A DNA stretch of 64,000 bases from Actinomycetes bacterium. GTDB lineage: Bacteria > Actinomycetota > Coriobacteriia > Anaerosomatales > JAGXFU01. The DNA lies in the NCBI GenBank assembly GCA_024637115.1, contig JAGXFU010000007.1:1-64000 (forward strand), given 5' to 3'. The translations under genes were made by a program, and so were the position numbers. The notes beneath the pieces are model-generated. The model was not told where the DNA came from. It worked only from the letters and a program-made list of their open reading frames with translations, and searched no databases. Shown in pieces: positions 43,091 to 52,346 of the stretch. Position 1 is the stretch's first letter, and every line of letters begins with the position of its first letter.

Positions 43091-44401
43091 CTACGCTTCG
43101 TCGTCTCGGCGACCGTGCCGCTCGTTGTCCTCGGGTACAAGTGCGTCGGTGTCGTTGTTATCACGCATCAGACCTGCGACACCGTGGATGGTCCTCTTTG
43201 ACGGGGGAGGGCCGGTCAAGTCGCACGTCGTGCACTCGTGGTCGCACTGTGAGCGGTCATAGTCGACCGGCTCCTGGTATGTGCAGATGACACCCTCGTA
43301 GTTGCGCAAGACAACGCGGTCCGGTGCCCAGGAGACGATGCAGTTGGGCATCACGGGGATCTTGCCGCCGCCATGTGGTGCGTCGATCACATATCTGGGC
43401 ACAGCGAAGCCACTGGTGTGGCCGATCAGGTTCTCGATGATCTCGATCCCCTTGCTCACCGGTGTGCGGAAGTTTGAGAGGCCCTCGGAGAGGTCGCACT
43501 GGTAGAGATAGTAAGGCCGGACGCGGTTGGCCACGAGACGCTCAACGAGTCTCCGCATGATGCGGGGGCAGTCGTTCACGCCGGCCAGCAGAACCGATTG
43601 ATTGCCGAGGGGTAGCCCTGCGTCTGCCAGACGTCGGAGCGCAGTCTTGGATTCCGGGGTGATCGCGTTGGGGTGGTTGAAGTGTGTGTTCAGCCAAAGT
43701 GGCTGATGGGTCGAAAGCATCGTGCACAGCTCTTCGGTTATGCGTTGCGGGAGGACGGCCGGCATGCGGGTGCCCAAACGTACCACTTCGACGTGGTCGA
43801 TCTCATCCAGCGCCGTCAGTATCTGATCCAGACGCGAGTCAGAAAGCATCAACGGGTCGCCACCTGAGAGAAGGACGTCACGAACGCCCTTGGTGGACCG
43901 GATGTAGTCGAGCGCCACTTCGATTTCGTCGGGCATCGGCAGCGAGTCGGTGTCGCCGACTGTTCGCTTGCGAGTGCAGTGGCGGCAGTACATCGAGCAC
44001 GTATTGCTTATGCGTAGCAGCACGCGATCAGGGTACCTGTGGGTGATCAGAGGAACGGGGCTGTCGGTGTCCTCGGCGAGAGGATCGGCCATGTCGTGCT
44101 CTTGGACGATCAACTCATCGGCGCAGGGAACCGCCTGCATGAAGACGGGATCGTTGCGAAAGTCTTCTGTCTCCACGAGCGACAGATAGTAAGGGGTCAC
44201 GGAGAGAGGGAACTTCTCGAGCGTCTGCTCAAGCAGCATACGTTCCGCGGGCTCGAATCGGATGTCCAGGAACTCCTCGACTTCTTCAAGTGTCGTGATT
44301 GAGTTCTTGAGTTGCCAAAGCCAGTCATCCGTGAGCGGATCTATCTTCCGCGACGCGGGGCTGGGTTTGGTGGCGTCGGTTCCTGTGTTGGATATCTGCA
44401 C
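43091..44401 (-). CDS. ablA: Lysine 2,3-aminomutase
   Basis: The 436-residue radical SAM enzyme has the cluster CSMYCRHC (Cys135, Cys139, Cys142), SGGDPLM, and the PLP lysine Lys347 in [12 protein letters not shown]. It converts L-alpha-lysine to L-beta-lysine with SAM and PLP. A Cys-rich C-terminus (CDHECTTCD) may bind zinc. GTG at 44401 follows AAGGAGG. With ablB downstream it makes N-acetyl-beta-lysine, a compatible solute made by methanogens and some anaerobes under salt stress. Confidence 0.93.
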   Translation of the reverse strand: MQISNTGTDATKPSPASRKIDPLTDDWLWQLKNSITTLEEVEEFLDIRFEPAERMLLEQTLEKFPLSVTPYYLSLVETEDFRNDPVFMQAVPCADELIVQEHDMADPLAEDTDSPVPLITHRYPDRVLLRISNTCSMYCRHCTRKRTVGDTDSLPMPDEIEVALDYIRSTKGVRDVLLSGGDPLMLSDSRLDQILTALDEIDHVEVVRLGTRMPAVLPQRITEELCTMLSTHQPLWLNTHFNHPNAITPESKTALRRLADAGLPLGNQSVLLAGVNDCPRIMRRLVERLVANRVRPYYLYQCDLSEGLSNFRTPVSKGIEIIENLIGHTSGFAVPRYVIDAPHGGGKIPVMPNCIVSWAPDRVVLRNYEGVICTYQEPVDYDRSQCDHECTTCDLTGPPPSKRTIHGVAGLMRDNNDTDALVPEDNERHGRRDDEA

Positions 44402-44561
44402 GCTATAGGGCCTCCTTGGGGGCTCATTTTGGGCGCAAAAGACGACGGCCTTTCTCGCCTCGGTTCCTTCAGAATAGCAAATGAGTATCCAAGTTATGCC
44501 TTGAGGGCTGCGCGCCAGGCTGGTTTGGGGCCCTTGAGCTGCGGTTATGCTTAGCGCGCTG

Positions 44562-45002
44562 TCACCGTGCTTGCAGTGCGCTCATCTTCGTCTGACCGAC
44601 TTCGATCAGGTAACCGTCGGGATCGCGAATGTATGCTCGTATCTCGGACGTGTGGTCCTTTGGCTCGGTGAGGAAATCAGCGCCCTTTGCTCGCCAGTCT
44701 CTGTAGACCGCGGCGATGTCTGCAACGCGGAGATTCATGAACGCAGAGAGCGTGTTGGGATCCGAAGGAGGTGCCGCAGTGACGGTCGGCTTATCATCTG
44801 TGGGGCCGCCACCCGTGTTGATGATCAACCACGTGTTGGCCAACTCGATCATGGCAGGAGTCCCGGCTTCGTCACCCTCCCAGAGAATCTCGCCCCCAAA
44901 GATGTTTGAATAGAAGTCACGGGATCGCGCCACGTTCTCGACGATGAGGGTGAAGGCGACGGCCATTCCATCGCGGGGAACCGGCATTTTCTCGAGATCC
45001 AT
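44562..45002 (-). CDS. VOC-superfamily protein (glyoxalase/bleomycin-resistance fold), first of two
   Basis: The 146-residue protein has the VOC pattern [19 protein letters not shown], then [13 protein letters not shown] and [17 protein letters not shown] proteins include metal-dependent lyases, dioxygenases and resistance proteins. It is paralogous in layout to the gene immediately upstream (45018-45419), sharing [34 protein letters not shown] leader precedes the ATG. Function unknown. Confidence 0.8.
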   Translation of the reverse strand: MDLEKMPVPRDGMAVAFTLIVENVARSRDFYSNIFGGEILWEGDEAGTPAMIELANTWLIINTGGGPTDDKPTVTAAPPSDPNTLSAFMNLRVADIAAVYRDWRAKGADFLTEPKDHTSEIRAYIRDPDGYLIEVGQTKMSALQAR

Positions 45003-45017
45003 GGGTGTTCCTTTCGG

Positions 45018-45419
45018 TTAGGACTTTGTCTGACTGATTTCGAACAAGTGCCCGGCGGGGTCACGGAAGAACGCACGTACTTCCCACTCATATTCGTGCG
45101 GCGGGGTCAGGAATCGTGCACCGCGCGACTTCAGAACCTCGTAGGCCTCGCGACAGTCAGGGACCTTGATGACGATTTCGTGATCGATGCGCACGGGGTC
45201 GCCGGGCGGGCAGAACTCGGTATCCGGTTTGTCCTCTGTAGGGCCAGCGCCTGTCACGACCAGAAGCCAACCGCTTCCAAATCTCAAGACGAGAGTCGAG
45301 TCTCCATACTCTCTATCAAGCGTCATGCCGAGGACGTCACAATAGAAGGCCCTCGCGCGCGCCAGGTCGCTTACGACCAGTAGGGTCGACCACTCAACAT
45401 CTGCAGGGAATACATCCAA
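45018..45419 (-). CDS. VOC-superfamily protein (glyoxalase/bleomycin-resistance fold), second of two
   Basis: The 133-residue protein has SDLARARAFYCDVLGMTLD, then IKVPDCREAYEVLKSRG and FRDPAGHLFEISQ, the VOC fold. It is paralogous to the next gene, sharing TGAGPTEDKPD. The two are 15 bp apart and probably co-transcribed. The metal ligands cannot be assigned safely. Function unknown. Confidence 0.8.
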   Translation of the reverse strand: MDVFPADVEWSTLLVVSDLARARAFYCDVLGMTLDREYGDSTLVLRFGSGWLLVVTGAGPTEDKPDTEFCPPGDPVRIDHEIVIKVPDCREAYEVLKSRGARFLTPPHEYEWEVRAFFRDPAGHLFEISQTKS

Positions 45420-45595
45420 CGCGACTCTCGCTCCGTTCGAGCATCAGGTTCGGCCGTCAGGTGCCCGGCAGCGAAGGTGTGGCGACTGCCACACGTAGCG
45501 TCTATACCCACCAGCGAGGTCGCCGGGCTGTTGTGGCAGCTTCTTAATGCGACCTCGGACCCGCTTTCCGAAGAGGGAGGCGGCGTTTGCAGATG
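45420..45595. other. Intergenic stretch with no supported gene
   Basis: This part of a 493 bp gap carries no convincing open frame. The leftward VOC gene pair should be transcribed from here. A decayed copy of the 38954 gene begins at about 45596. Confidence 0.4.
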
Positions 45596-45682
45596 TGATG
45601 GTGTGTGGCGAGCCGAGTTCGTGCGAGATGTGGCCTCGGCGGGTAACGTTCCGAGCACCTAAGGAACTTCGCCTCACGCGAT
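45596..45682 (+). pseudogene. Decayed copy of the glycine-zipper gene's N-terminal region
   Basis: The frame at 45605 reads WRAEFVRDVASAGNVPST and then stops with TAA at 45660. The homologous stretch continues as GTSPHAI in the same frame. It aligns with TRAEFVRDVVSAGHGPSTQG and YSPHATV of the gene at 38954-39367. The flanking parts do not match, so only about 85 bp of the gene are left. The adjacent 45683-45912 carries a hairpin at about 45729-45770 but no gene. Confidence 0.65.
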
Positions 45683-45912
45683 TCTGCGCGTTGAACTCCT
45701 CGGCCTTCCGCCCAAATCCTTCCCTCTTTGCCAGAAGATACCAGGATGCCCGCTCCCAGGGGGGCTTCTGGCCCGGCCGTGCTGGGTGGGTGATGCAGAC
45801 ATCCGATACGCTCCGTCAGGCAGCCTTGTGGGTAAGAACCACATTGGCGCCGCCGCGTGAGCGAACTCTGACCGCCTATCGGTAGTTGTGGCGTCTGGAA
45901 TGGGTGAGTGGC

Positions 45913-48237
45913 ATGACCGCACCCGCAGTCAAGAGCAAGGCTACCCCGTTGAGTCCGCCTGTGTTCCACGAGGCACTGCTGAACGACCTTGCTCGAATCG
46001 TCTACACGACAGCAGCAGCCCTCGCCTCCACAACGGCGATTGCTGTGTTGGTGCTGATTGCTGTCGTCCCGGACAGCAGGGGGGCCTTGCTTGCGGGAAC
46101 GGTCTGCGTCTTCGTGTCCGCCCTCGCCGCCATTGCCGTGGTGCGGTCCGGTCGTGCGATCGGCGGCGCGCGGGTCCTGACTGGCGGGCTGTGGGTCTCC
46201 GGCACGGTGCTGCTGCTGGCGTCGGGAGGGCTGACTTCTTCGGCGGTCACCGTCATGCTGGTCACCATCGTCGTCTCTGGCGTCCTCCTGGGATGGCGCG
46301 ATACTGTGGCGACGTTCGGCGCGGTAGTTGTGACGGCCTTCGGCGCAGCCTGGGCAGGTGCCGCCGGGCTGATTTCACTGGGCCCACAGGAATCCTCTCT
46401 GTGGTATCGAGCGGGAATGCTCGTGGCTCTTGCAGCAGCGGTTTCAGCGTTGCTGGTCTGGTCCACGCGGAATCAACGGAAAGCCGTGCGGGTCGCCAGG
46501 GAAGCAAATGCGGCGCTCTCCATGGCCGGGAAGGTCTACGACACGACGGGTGACGGCATCGTCGTGACCACGCCCGACGGCACGATTGTCGACGTGAACG
46601 ACGGGTACCTGTCGATCCACGGAGTCGAGAGGGCCGACGTCATTGGACAGAATCCACGGATACTGAAGTCTGGCAAGCACGACGCCGCCTTCTACAGCGA
46701 GATGTGGGGGACGTTGCTTAGCACCGGCGGTTGGCAAGGAGAGATCTGGGACCGGAAATCGGACGGCTCGCTGGTCGCAAAGTGGCTCTCCATCTCCGCC
46801 ATCTCCAATGATGAAGGGGAGACCACCCACTACGTCGGTGTCTTCTCGGATATCACCGCATTGAAGCAGGGCGAGGTGGCGTTGGAGTGGCTCGCGACAC
46901 ACGACCCGCTCACGGAGCTGCCGAACCGGGCACTGCTCGATGATCGGCTGACCACAGCACTGGCACGCAGCCGGCGCCTGCAGAGCACCACAGCGGTGCT
47001 CTACTTCGATCTCGATCACTTCAAAGACGTGAACGACGCCCTGGGCCATCAGGCGGGAGACCGTGTGCTCGTCGAGGTCGCCGAACGGTGTCTGTCTGTC
47101 GTTCGTGAGAGCGACACGGCCGGACGCACCGGTGGCGACGAGTTCGCCATCATCGTGTCGGACTATCTCGGGTTGGAAGGACTGGTCACGCTGGCGAATC
47201 GGCTGCTTCCCGCCATCGAGGAGCCCATCACACTGGACGAGCGCGATGTGTATGTGACGGCGAGCATCGGTATCGCGGTGTATCCCCAGGATGGAGCGGA
47301 TGCCGAGACGCTTGCCGCTCACGCGGACGTCGCCATGTACCGGGCGAAGGACCTTGGCAAGAACAGGTTCGAGTTCTACAGCGAAGGGCTGCGAGATGAG
47401 GTGCGGCATCGTGTCGAGGTCGGGACCGAATTGAGGAAGGCTCTGAGAGACGATCGCCTGTTCCTGGTCTACCAGCCCCAGGTCGACCTCATCACGGGAC
47501 AGATTGTTGGTGTTGAGGCGCTCGTGCGGTGGCGCGACGCCGACGGCTCGGTGATCATGCCTGACGAGTTCATTCCGATCGCCGAGTCTTCCGCCCTGAT
47601 TCTCAAGGTGGGCGATGCAGTGCTGCGTCACGCTATCGCTGACATGAAGGTTCTGTTCGGCCAGGAACGTGGTCTCACCATGGCCATCAACGTCTCCGCC
47701 CGCCAGTGGATGGAGGAGGACGTTGCGACAGTTGTGATCGAGGCGATGGACGCGGCTGGCCTTGATCTCGATCACTTCGAGGTCGAGATCACCGAGTCGG
47801 CGTTCATGACGCGAGCCGATACCGCGGCATCTAAGGTGAAGAGCCTACAAGAGGCCGGGGTTGGCGTGTCCCTCGACGACTTTGGTACAGGCTACGCGTC
47901 AATGAGCTACGTCATGGACTTCCATCCGAGCAAGCTCAAGATCGATAGGAGTTTCGTTGAAGGGCTGCCCGACGACCCGAGCTCGATTGCCATAGTCAAC
48001 GCGACGATAGCGCTCGCCAAGGGCATAGGTGCGAAGGTGTTGGCCGAGGGGCCTGAGACCGATGAGCAGGTACGCTACCTGCGCGACAATGGCTGCGACT
48101 ACGCCCAGGGCTTCTATTTCAGCCAAGGCATACCCCTCGACCGGCTGCTCGAACTCCTTGAGGGCGAACCGTTTCCCTTGCCCAACGGCGTTGACTCGCC
48201 TCCCGAGCGGTCAAGGCCGGTAGTTCCCTCGTCATGA
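45913..48237 (+). CDS. Membrane PAS-GGDEF-EAL cyclic-di-GMP protein
   Basis: The 774-residue protein has six membrane helices in residues 25-190, a PAS domain at about 200-320 (TTGDGIVVTTPDGTIVDVND), GGDEF at 407-411 with an inhibitory RESD site at 398-401, and EAL at 535-537 with DDFGTGYASMSY and AEGPET. Both catalytic halves keep their key residues, so synthesis or degradation of c-di-GMP is possible. The ATG at 45913 has a modest GGGTGAG site. It is transcribed alone. Confidence 0.9.
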   Translation: MTAPAVKSKATPLSPPVFHEALLNDLARIVYTTAAALASTTAIAVLVLIAVVPDSRGALLAGTVCVFVSALAAIAVVRSGRAIGGARVLTGGLWVSGTVLLLASGGLTSSAVTVMLVTIVVSGVLLGWRDTVATFGAVVVTAFGAAWAGAAGLISLGPQESSLWYRAGMLVALAAAVSALLVWSTRNQRKAVRVAREANAALSMAGKVYDTTGDGIVVTTPDGTIVDVNDGYLSIHGVERADVIGQNPRILKSGKHDAAFYSEMWGTLLSTGGWQGEIWDRKSDGSLVAKWLSISAISNDEGETTHYVGVFSDITALKQGEVALEWLATHDPLTELPNRALLDDRLTTALARSRRLQSTTAVLYFDLDHFKDVNDALGHQAGDRVLVEVAERCLSVVRESDTAGRTGGDEFAIIVSDYLGLEGLVTLANRLLPAIEEPITLDERDVYVTASIGIAVYPQDGADAETLAAHADVAMYRAKDLGKNRFEFYSEGLRDEVRHRVEVGTELRKALRDDRLFLVYQPQVDLITGQIVGVEALVRWRDADGSVIMPDEFIPIAESSALILKVGDAVLRHAIADMKVLFGQERGLTMAINVSARQWMEEDVATVVIEAMDAAGLDLDHFEVEITESAFMTRADTAASKVKSLQEAGVGVSLDDFGTGYASMSYVMDFHPSKLKIDRSFVEGLPDDPSSIAIVNATIALAKGIGAKVLAEGPETDEQVRYLRDNGCDYAQGFYFSQGIPLDRLLELLEGEPFPLPNGVDSPPERSRPVVPSS

Positions 48238-48368
48238 CTCCCACGCGGTCACCACGCACGATTCATCGGTGGGACGAACGCCATTGGGCAGAGTGCGCGC
48301 GATGCGGTGAAGCAGGTGTTGCGGTGGGGCATGCCAACGAGGCGGGCGTCTGCTGTTGGTGCGAGTGT

Positions 48369-48515
48369 TCAGTGCGCACCTGAGCTGTCACTGAGCTCGA
48401 GTCCCGTTGCGAGGAGCGCAACGCCGTTGTAGTTCGCTTCGCGAATTCGTTTCACCTCTCGGGCGATTGAATCCGCCGCCTGATAGCGGGTCGCTCCGGC
48501 GATGCGACTACTGCC
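48369..48515 (-). pseudogene. Fragment of a cell-wall-binding repeat 2 protein
   Basis: The reverse strand reads SSRIAGATRYQAADSIARE, then NYNGVALLATGLELSDS, the opening of a cell-wall-binding type 2 repeat. It carries an in-frame stop at the end and has no start signal or signal peptide. It lies between the GGDEF-EAL gene and the chaB terminator. It is a separate relic from the one at 2596-2742. Confidence 0.65.
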
Positions 48516-48527
48516 AATGCGGCGTAC

Positions 48528-48556
48528 GCCCCAGTCGCCGATAGGGCGACTGGGGC
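48528..48556. terminator. Terminator hairpin after chaB-like gene
   Basis: GCCCCAGTCGCC pairs perfectly with GGCGACTGGGGC around a loop of 5 bases. It lies just beyond the stop codon of the leftward ChaB-like gene. No long T run follows on either strand. Confidence 0.65.
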
Positions 48557-48564
48557 TTAGCCGA

Positions 48565-48792
48565 TCAGTCGTGTACCCACTGCCCTGAGTCATCCTTGTG
48601 GTATTCGTTCTTCACTGCCGACCAGGCTACACGCATCGCCACCTCTTCGTGGCCCTCGTCGCCGCGTCGCTTATCGGGATCGCTGTAGGTATCCCACGCA
48701 TTGTTGTACGCGGCTCTGAAGATTTCCTGGGCGTGCCCGGGTAGGTTGTCTCTGACGCTATCGGGCGGATCCTTCGCCGTCTCGTATGGCAT
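48565..48792 (-). CDS. ChaB-like protein
   Basis: The 75-residue protein matches the ChaB family (MPYETAKDPPDSVRDNLPGH, AYNNAWDTY, EEVAMRVAWSAVKNEYHK). ChaB was named as a regulator of the cation exchanger ChaA, but the function is not well defined. AAGGAG precedes the ATG at 48792. A truncated paralogue sits at 2252-2419. Both copies lie next to fragments or genes for cell-wall-binding proteins. Confidence 0.82.
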   Translation of the reverse strand: MPYETAKDPPDSVRDNLPGHAQEIFRAAYNNAWDTYSDPDKRRGDEGHEEVAMRVAWSAVKNEYHKDDSGQWVHD

Positions 48793-48917
48793 GTCGTTCT
48801 CCTTCCAAAGGGCGCTGAGTTCGTGGGTTCGCTTGGTATGGCTGACCACGGTTCCTGTGCAGGTCAGTCCTACAGCTTCCTGCGAGCGACCTCTTGGGCG
48901 ATTGCAGACGACAGGTT

Positions 48918-49973
48918 CTAGTAGAGGGCCGCGTTCATGAGGGACAGCGTCGTATCACTCACGGCTGCAGCTCCGCCGAACACGATCGCTTCGGCCGGAT
49001 TCGGATGATTCTCGCAGAATCTCACGGTGATCGGAGACAGGGTCGCCTTCTGGGTCAGCACCATTATTCCGCCCGCTTCACCGGTCGTGACTCCACCAGC
49101 AAGCGCATCGGGGAAGTCTTCGCCTGACGAGGCGGCGATGTAGTCGGCGGACGCGTTGATGTACACGTCGTTATGCGCGTAGTTCGCAAGCGAAACCGAC
49201 GTCGCGTACCTGTCGGAACCTGAGGTGCGCGAGTTGGAGATGCCGAAGGCGCCGAACACGTTCTGAATGCTATCCGACACAGCGGCCTCGCCGCCCACGA
49301 TAGCCACGAAATCGACATCGGTCGCCTGCATGGTGTTGAACACCGAGAGCGGCAACATCTCCGGGCGCGTGAGCAGAACCGGTCGCTTGACCGAGTAGGC
49401 GTACGGTGCGACCGAGAGGCCGTCAGGGTAGGTGTCTCCTCGGGTCAGCCAGACATCGCCCGTCCAGTCGTTACCACCCGCGGGGATCTGCGCGTCATAG
49501 ATGTCTTGCGCGATCATCGCTGATGTCTCGTAGCGGTCGTCGCCGCCGATGCGGTCCACAGTGAGGCCCTCCGCTTCGAGTTGTGCCCGGACCACATCGC
49601 TAATGACATCGGTCCCGCCGATCAGAATGACGCGTCCCGCGGGTGCGTCGAAAGGGGTTACGCGATTGATTTCGGCAAGTACATCGGCAGAGACGAGGTC
49701 TCCTTCGGTCAGCAGCAGTGGTGCCTGAAGCTCACCACACAGGCCTGAGGCAGAGAGCGCGTCGGCGAAAGAGTGACCGTTGACCAGCACAACGGAGTTC
49801 GTGCTGTCATCGGCCCATTCGGACTGAACGGCCAGAATTGCCGTCTCATAGCGGTCCTGGCCACCGATGCGCTCGACACTTTGCGCGTACGCTTGCGGCA
49901 CAGTCACGATTGCAGCGGCGCAAACGAGCGCCAGAACAACCACAAAGCGGGAAATCCGCTCTTTGAACTGCAT
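48918..49973 (-). CDS. Secreted cell-wall-binding repeat 2 protein
   Basis: The 351-residue precursor has a signal peptide (RFVVVLALVCAAAIV then a cleavage near AYAQ) and three cell-wall-binding type 2 repeats: VERIGGQDRYETA, VDRIGGDDRYETS and RTSGSDRYATS. It has no extra domain, so it is made only of wall-binding repeats. GGGAGGA precedes the ATG. It is the only complete member of this family in the window. Repeats bind wall polymers non-covalently. Confidence 0.88.
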   Translation of the reverse strand: MQFKERISRFVVVLALVCAAAIVTVPQAYAQSVERIGGQDRYETAILAVQSEWADDSTNSVVLVNGHSFADALSASGLCGELQAPLLLTEGDLVSADVLAEINRVTPFDAPAGRVILIGGTDVISDVVRAQLEAEGLTVDRIGGDDRYETSAMIAQDIYDAQIPAGGNDWTGDVWLTRGDTYPDGLSVAPYAYSVKRPVLLTRPEMLPLSVFNTMQATDVDFVAIVGGEAAVSDSIQNVFGAFGISNSRTSGSDRYATSVSLANYAHNDVYINASADYIAASSGEDFPDALAGGVTTGEAGGIMVLTQKATLSPITVRFCENHPNPAEAIVFGGAAAVSDTTLSLMNAALY

Positions 49974-50251
49974 AGAAGTTCCTCCCTGTTGTATCGGGTC
50001 TACTCTATAGTCCTACCCGCCGGATTGAGCTAGGAAAACGGTTGAGATGGCCGCGAGCCTGCTACTGACAGAGCGATGGGATACGTTCTCGCAGAAGACA
50101 AGCGCCCTCTGAACTGAGTGCCGCGAGTCAGTACTCTGCGTCTCTTGGCGGTGAGTGGCAGCAGATGAGCATGGGTACGTACTGAGTTGTCTCGCGGCTG
50201 GAAATGCTGCATGGCACACAAGTTTGAAATCACCACGATGGGAGGCCCCCA

Positions 50252-50674
50252 ATGACGATCCCGGCGCGATACGAGACGGTGGGCAACGCGCTCGCTGATC
50301 TCCCGCAACTATCGACCTTCAACCAGCTTGTTCGTCGGTCCGGCGTGATCGTGGACCTGGATGAGGAAGGTCCCTATACGGTCTTCTCTCCAACGAACGA
50401 AGCGTTTGCGAGACTTCCCGAGCATTCCCTGGGTAGGATCGTGAACGATCCCTACCAGCTCGAACGCTTCGTGAGACATCACATAGTGGTCGGGCGGCTG
50501 GAAGGTAGTGAGATTGCGGGTCACGCTACGCTGCCCACTATGATCGGTGTTGATCTGAGCGTCATGGATGTCGAACCGGGACCCTGGGTAGGCGGCGCGC
50601 GCGTTTTGGACACCAACATCGGAGCGGCCAATGGGATCGTTCATACGATCGACACGCCGCTCGCTGTCGACTAG
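50252..50674 (+). CDS. Fasciclin-domain protein
   Basis: The 140-residue protein is a single FAS1 domain: YTVFSPTNEAFARLP (H1 motif), RHHIVVGRLEGSEI and ANGIVHTIDTPL (H2-like). FAS1 domains mediate adhesion. No signal peptide is visible, which is unusual, so it may be cytoplasmic or exported otherwise. GGGAGG precedes the ATG. The dedA gene starts 9 bp after its stop. Confidence 0.85.
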   Translation: MTIPARYETVGNALADLPQLSTFNQLVRRSGVIVDLDEEGPYTVFSPTNEAFARLPEHSLGRIVNDPYQLERFVRHHIVVGRLEGSEIAGHATLPTMIGVDLSVMDVEPGPWVGGARVLDTNIGAANGIVHTIDTPLAVD

Positions 50675-50683
50675 GCGGCGGAT

Positions 50684-51307
50684 GTGCTCGACACGCTGTT
50701 TGGCCTGCTTGAAGGCTACGGCTACCCGATCGTGTTGGTAGCTGCGGCGCTTGAGAACACTTTTCTTGTGGGGATGTTCGTTCCGGGACAGGCGATTGTG
50801 CTTGCCGCCGGTCTTGCTTCGCGCTTCTCCGATCTCAACCCATTCTACGTCGCTGCGTTGGCCGCTGCTGGTGAAGTCCTCGGCAATGCGATCAGTATCG
50901 CCATTGGTCGACGCGCCGGCCCCCGACTGTTCGATCGCTGGGCTGGCTGGTTCGAGCGTCACGGTACCAACATCGAGGGAGCGCGCGAGTACGTCCGAAG
51001 GCATGGCGCCGTTGCGCTGCTACTGGGGCGGCCGGCGTGGGGGATAAAGAACCTCATCCCCGCAATCGTGGGTGCGTCCGATATGTCGCCGTGGAAGGCT
51101 ATGTTCTACGTGTTCATAGCTTCGGCAATCTACTATCCTTTGCTTGTGGGCCTAGGCTGGCTTCTGGGTCTCGGCGTCAGTCAGGCCGCAAGCTTGGCTA
51201 CGTGGTTCGGAGTGGCGGTGAGCGCGATCGTACTGGTCGCGGCTGGTGTCGCGGTGTGGCGCATGCGAAAGGAGCGCCAGGACTCCAACGAGGGTCCCGG
51301 CCAGTAG
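50684..51307 (+). CDS. DedA-family membrane protein
   Basis: The 207-residue protein has the DedA (SNARE-associated) pattern: GYPIVLVAAALENTFLVG, then GRRAGPRLFDRWAGWFERHG with GRPAWGIKNLIPAIVGASDM. DedA proteins are thought to be flippases for undecaprenyl phosphate or phosphatidylethanolamine. The GTG at 50684 follows GGCGGA and lies 9 bp after the fasciclin gene, so the two are an operon. Confidence 0.88.
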   Translation: MLDTLFGLLEGYGYPIVLVAAALENTFLVGMFVPGQAIVLAAGLASRFSDLNPFYVAALAAAGEVLGNAISIAIGRRAGPRLFDRWAGWFERHGTNIEGAREYVRRHGAVALLLGRPAWGIKNLIPAIVGASDMSPWKAMFYVFIASAIYYPLLVGLGWLLGLGVSQAASLATWFGVAVSAIVLVAAGVAVWRMRKERQDSNEGPGQ

Positions 51308-51399
51308 TCACGGGCCACTACCCGGCGAGATGGTGCGCGCCCAACTATGCTGTCGAGTGGCTTGAACGCCACCTGTTGTGAGGATGTGACGCTCCGAGC

Positions 51400-52206
51400 A
51401 TGAGCACCCATCGGATCAGACGCAGGCTCTACGATGTCCTCGAGACTGCAAACGCGGGCGACCGGATCAGCCGCAGCTTCGATATCGCTCTGACCGTGCT
51501 CATCCTCGCGAATGTACTCGCGGTCGCGCTCGGAACCGTCGACTCGATCCAGCGCCAATACGGCGCTGCGCTCGCTTCGTTCGAGGTATTCTCGGTAATC
51601 GTGTTCACCATCGAATACATGCTGCGTGTTTGGGTCGCGATCGAAGCCCCGCTCTATCGTCGCCCGATTGTGGGTAGGTTGCGCTATATGGCGTCGTGGC
51701 CGGCCGTTGTCGACCTCGTCGCGGTGCTGCCATTCTACCTGCCGTTCATTCGCATCGATCTACGTTTCGTACGGCTTCTGCGGCTCTTGAGACTCTTGCG
51801 AGTCTTGAAGCTCGGGCGTTACTCGAAGTCGATGCAGGCACTCGTCGACGTGCTCAGTGCGAAGCGCGCCGAGCTGTGGTCCTCGCTCACGATTCTGGCT
51901 ATCCTGCTCTTCTCTGCAGGAGGGCTCATGTACTACGTCGAGTACCCCGGCCAACCGGAGGTATACTCCAGCATCCCTCAGGCACTGTGGTTGTCAGTGC
52001 AGTCATTTTCGGGCAACTCGGTGGCTACGCCCGTCACCACGATGGGACGCATCATCTCTGCCGTCATCAGCGTGTTGAGTGCGGGCCTCTTCGCGCTGCC
52101 TGCGGCTATCCTCGCTTCGGGGTTCTCCGAACGAATCCAGCGCGAGATTGCCAAGGAGTACGCCGAGCCGGTCGATGACGACGAACCTTCGGTCGATCGC
52201 GGCTAA
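51400..52206 (+). CDS. Voltage-gated ion channel homologue with non-canonical selectivity filter
   Basis: The 268-residue protein has six membrane helices. The S4 voltage sensor reads RFVRLLRLLRLLRVLKLGR (residues 122-140) with positive charges at every third or fourth position. The pore helix and filter read QALWLSVQSFSGNSVATPVT (194-213). The usual TVGYGD is replaced at the same place by FSGNSVA (203-209), so GYG becomes GNS. The residues PVTTMGRI after it match normal channels. Ion selectivity cannot be predicted; it may be a non-selective channel. Confidence 0.85.
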   Translation: MSTHRIRRRLYDVLETANAGDRISRSFDIALTVLILANVLAVALGTVDSIQRQYGAALASFEVFSVIVFTIEYMLRVWVAIEAPLYRRPIVGRLRYMASWPAVVDLVAVLPFYLPFIRIDLRFVRLLRLLRLLRVLKLGRYSKSMQALVDVLSAKRAELWSSLTILAILLFSAGGLMYYVEYPGQPEVYSSIPQALWLSVQSFSGNSVATPVTTMGRIISAVISVLSAGLFALPAAILASGFSERIQREIAKEYAEPVDDDEPSVDRG

Positions 52207-52346
52207 CCCATTCTCCTCTTGTCCGCCCCCGAGAACTATCGGAGGGTCTACGGGGGTACAAACAGGATGAGTCTCGGTGGGATGCGAGCAGGAACGGTTC
52301 TCATGGCTCGGTCAATACGCAAATCTGTGCGCAGAGGAGGAAGCGC

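Noticed and set aside
45690-45733. AAATCCTTCCCTCTTTGCCA, resembling a tRNA 3' end and followed by a hairpin
   Set aside because: The T loop and variable arm are not recognisable, so a tRNA remnant cannot be supported by 16 of 20 matching bases.
46444-47775. Reverse-strand frame of 443 codons opposite the GGDEF-EAL gene
   Set aside because: It mirrors the third-codon GC of the real gene and has no domain or ribosome binding site. The same applies to long frames opposite the AOR, DUF2254 and glycosyltransferase genes.
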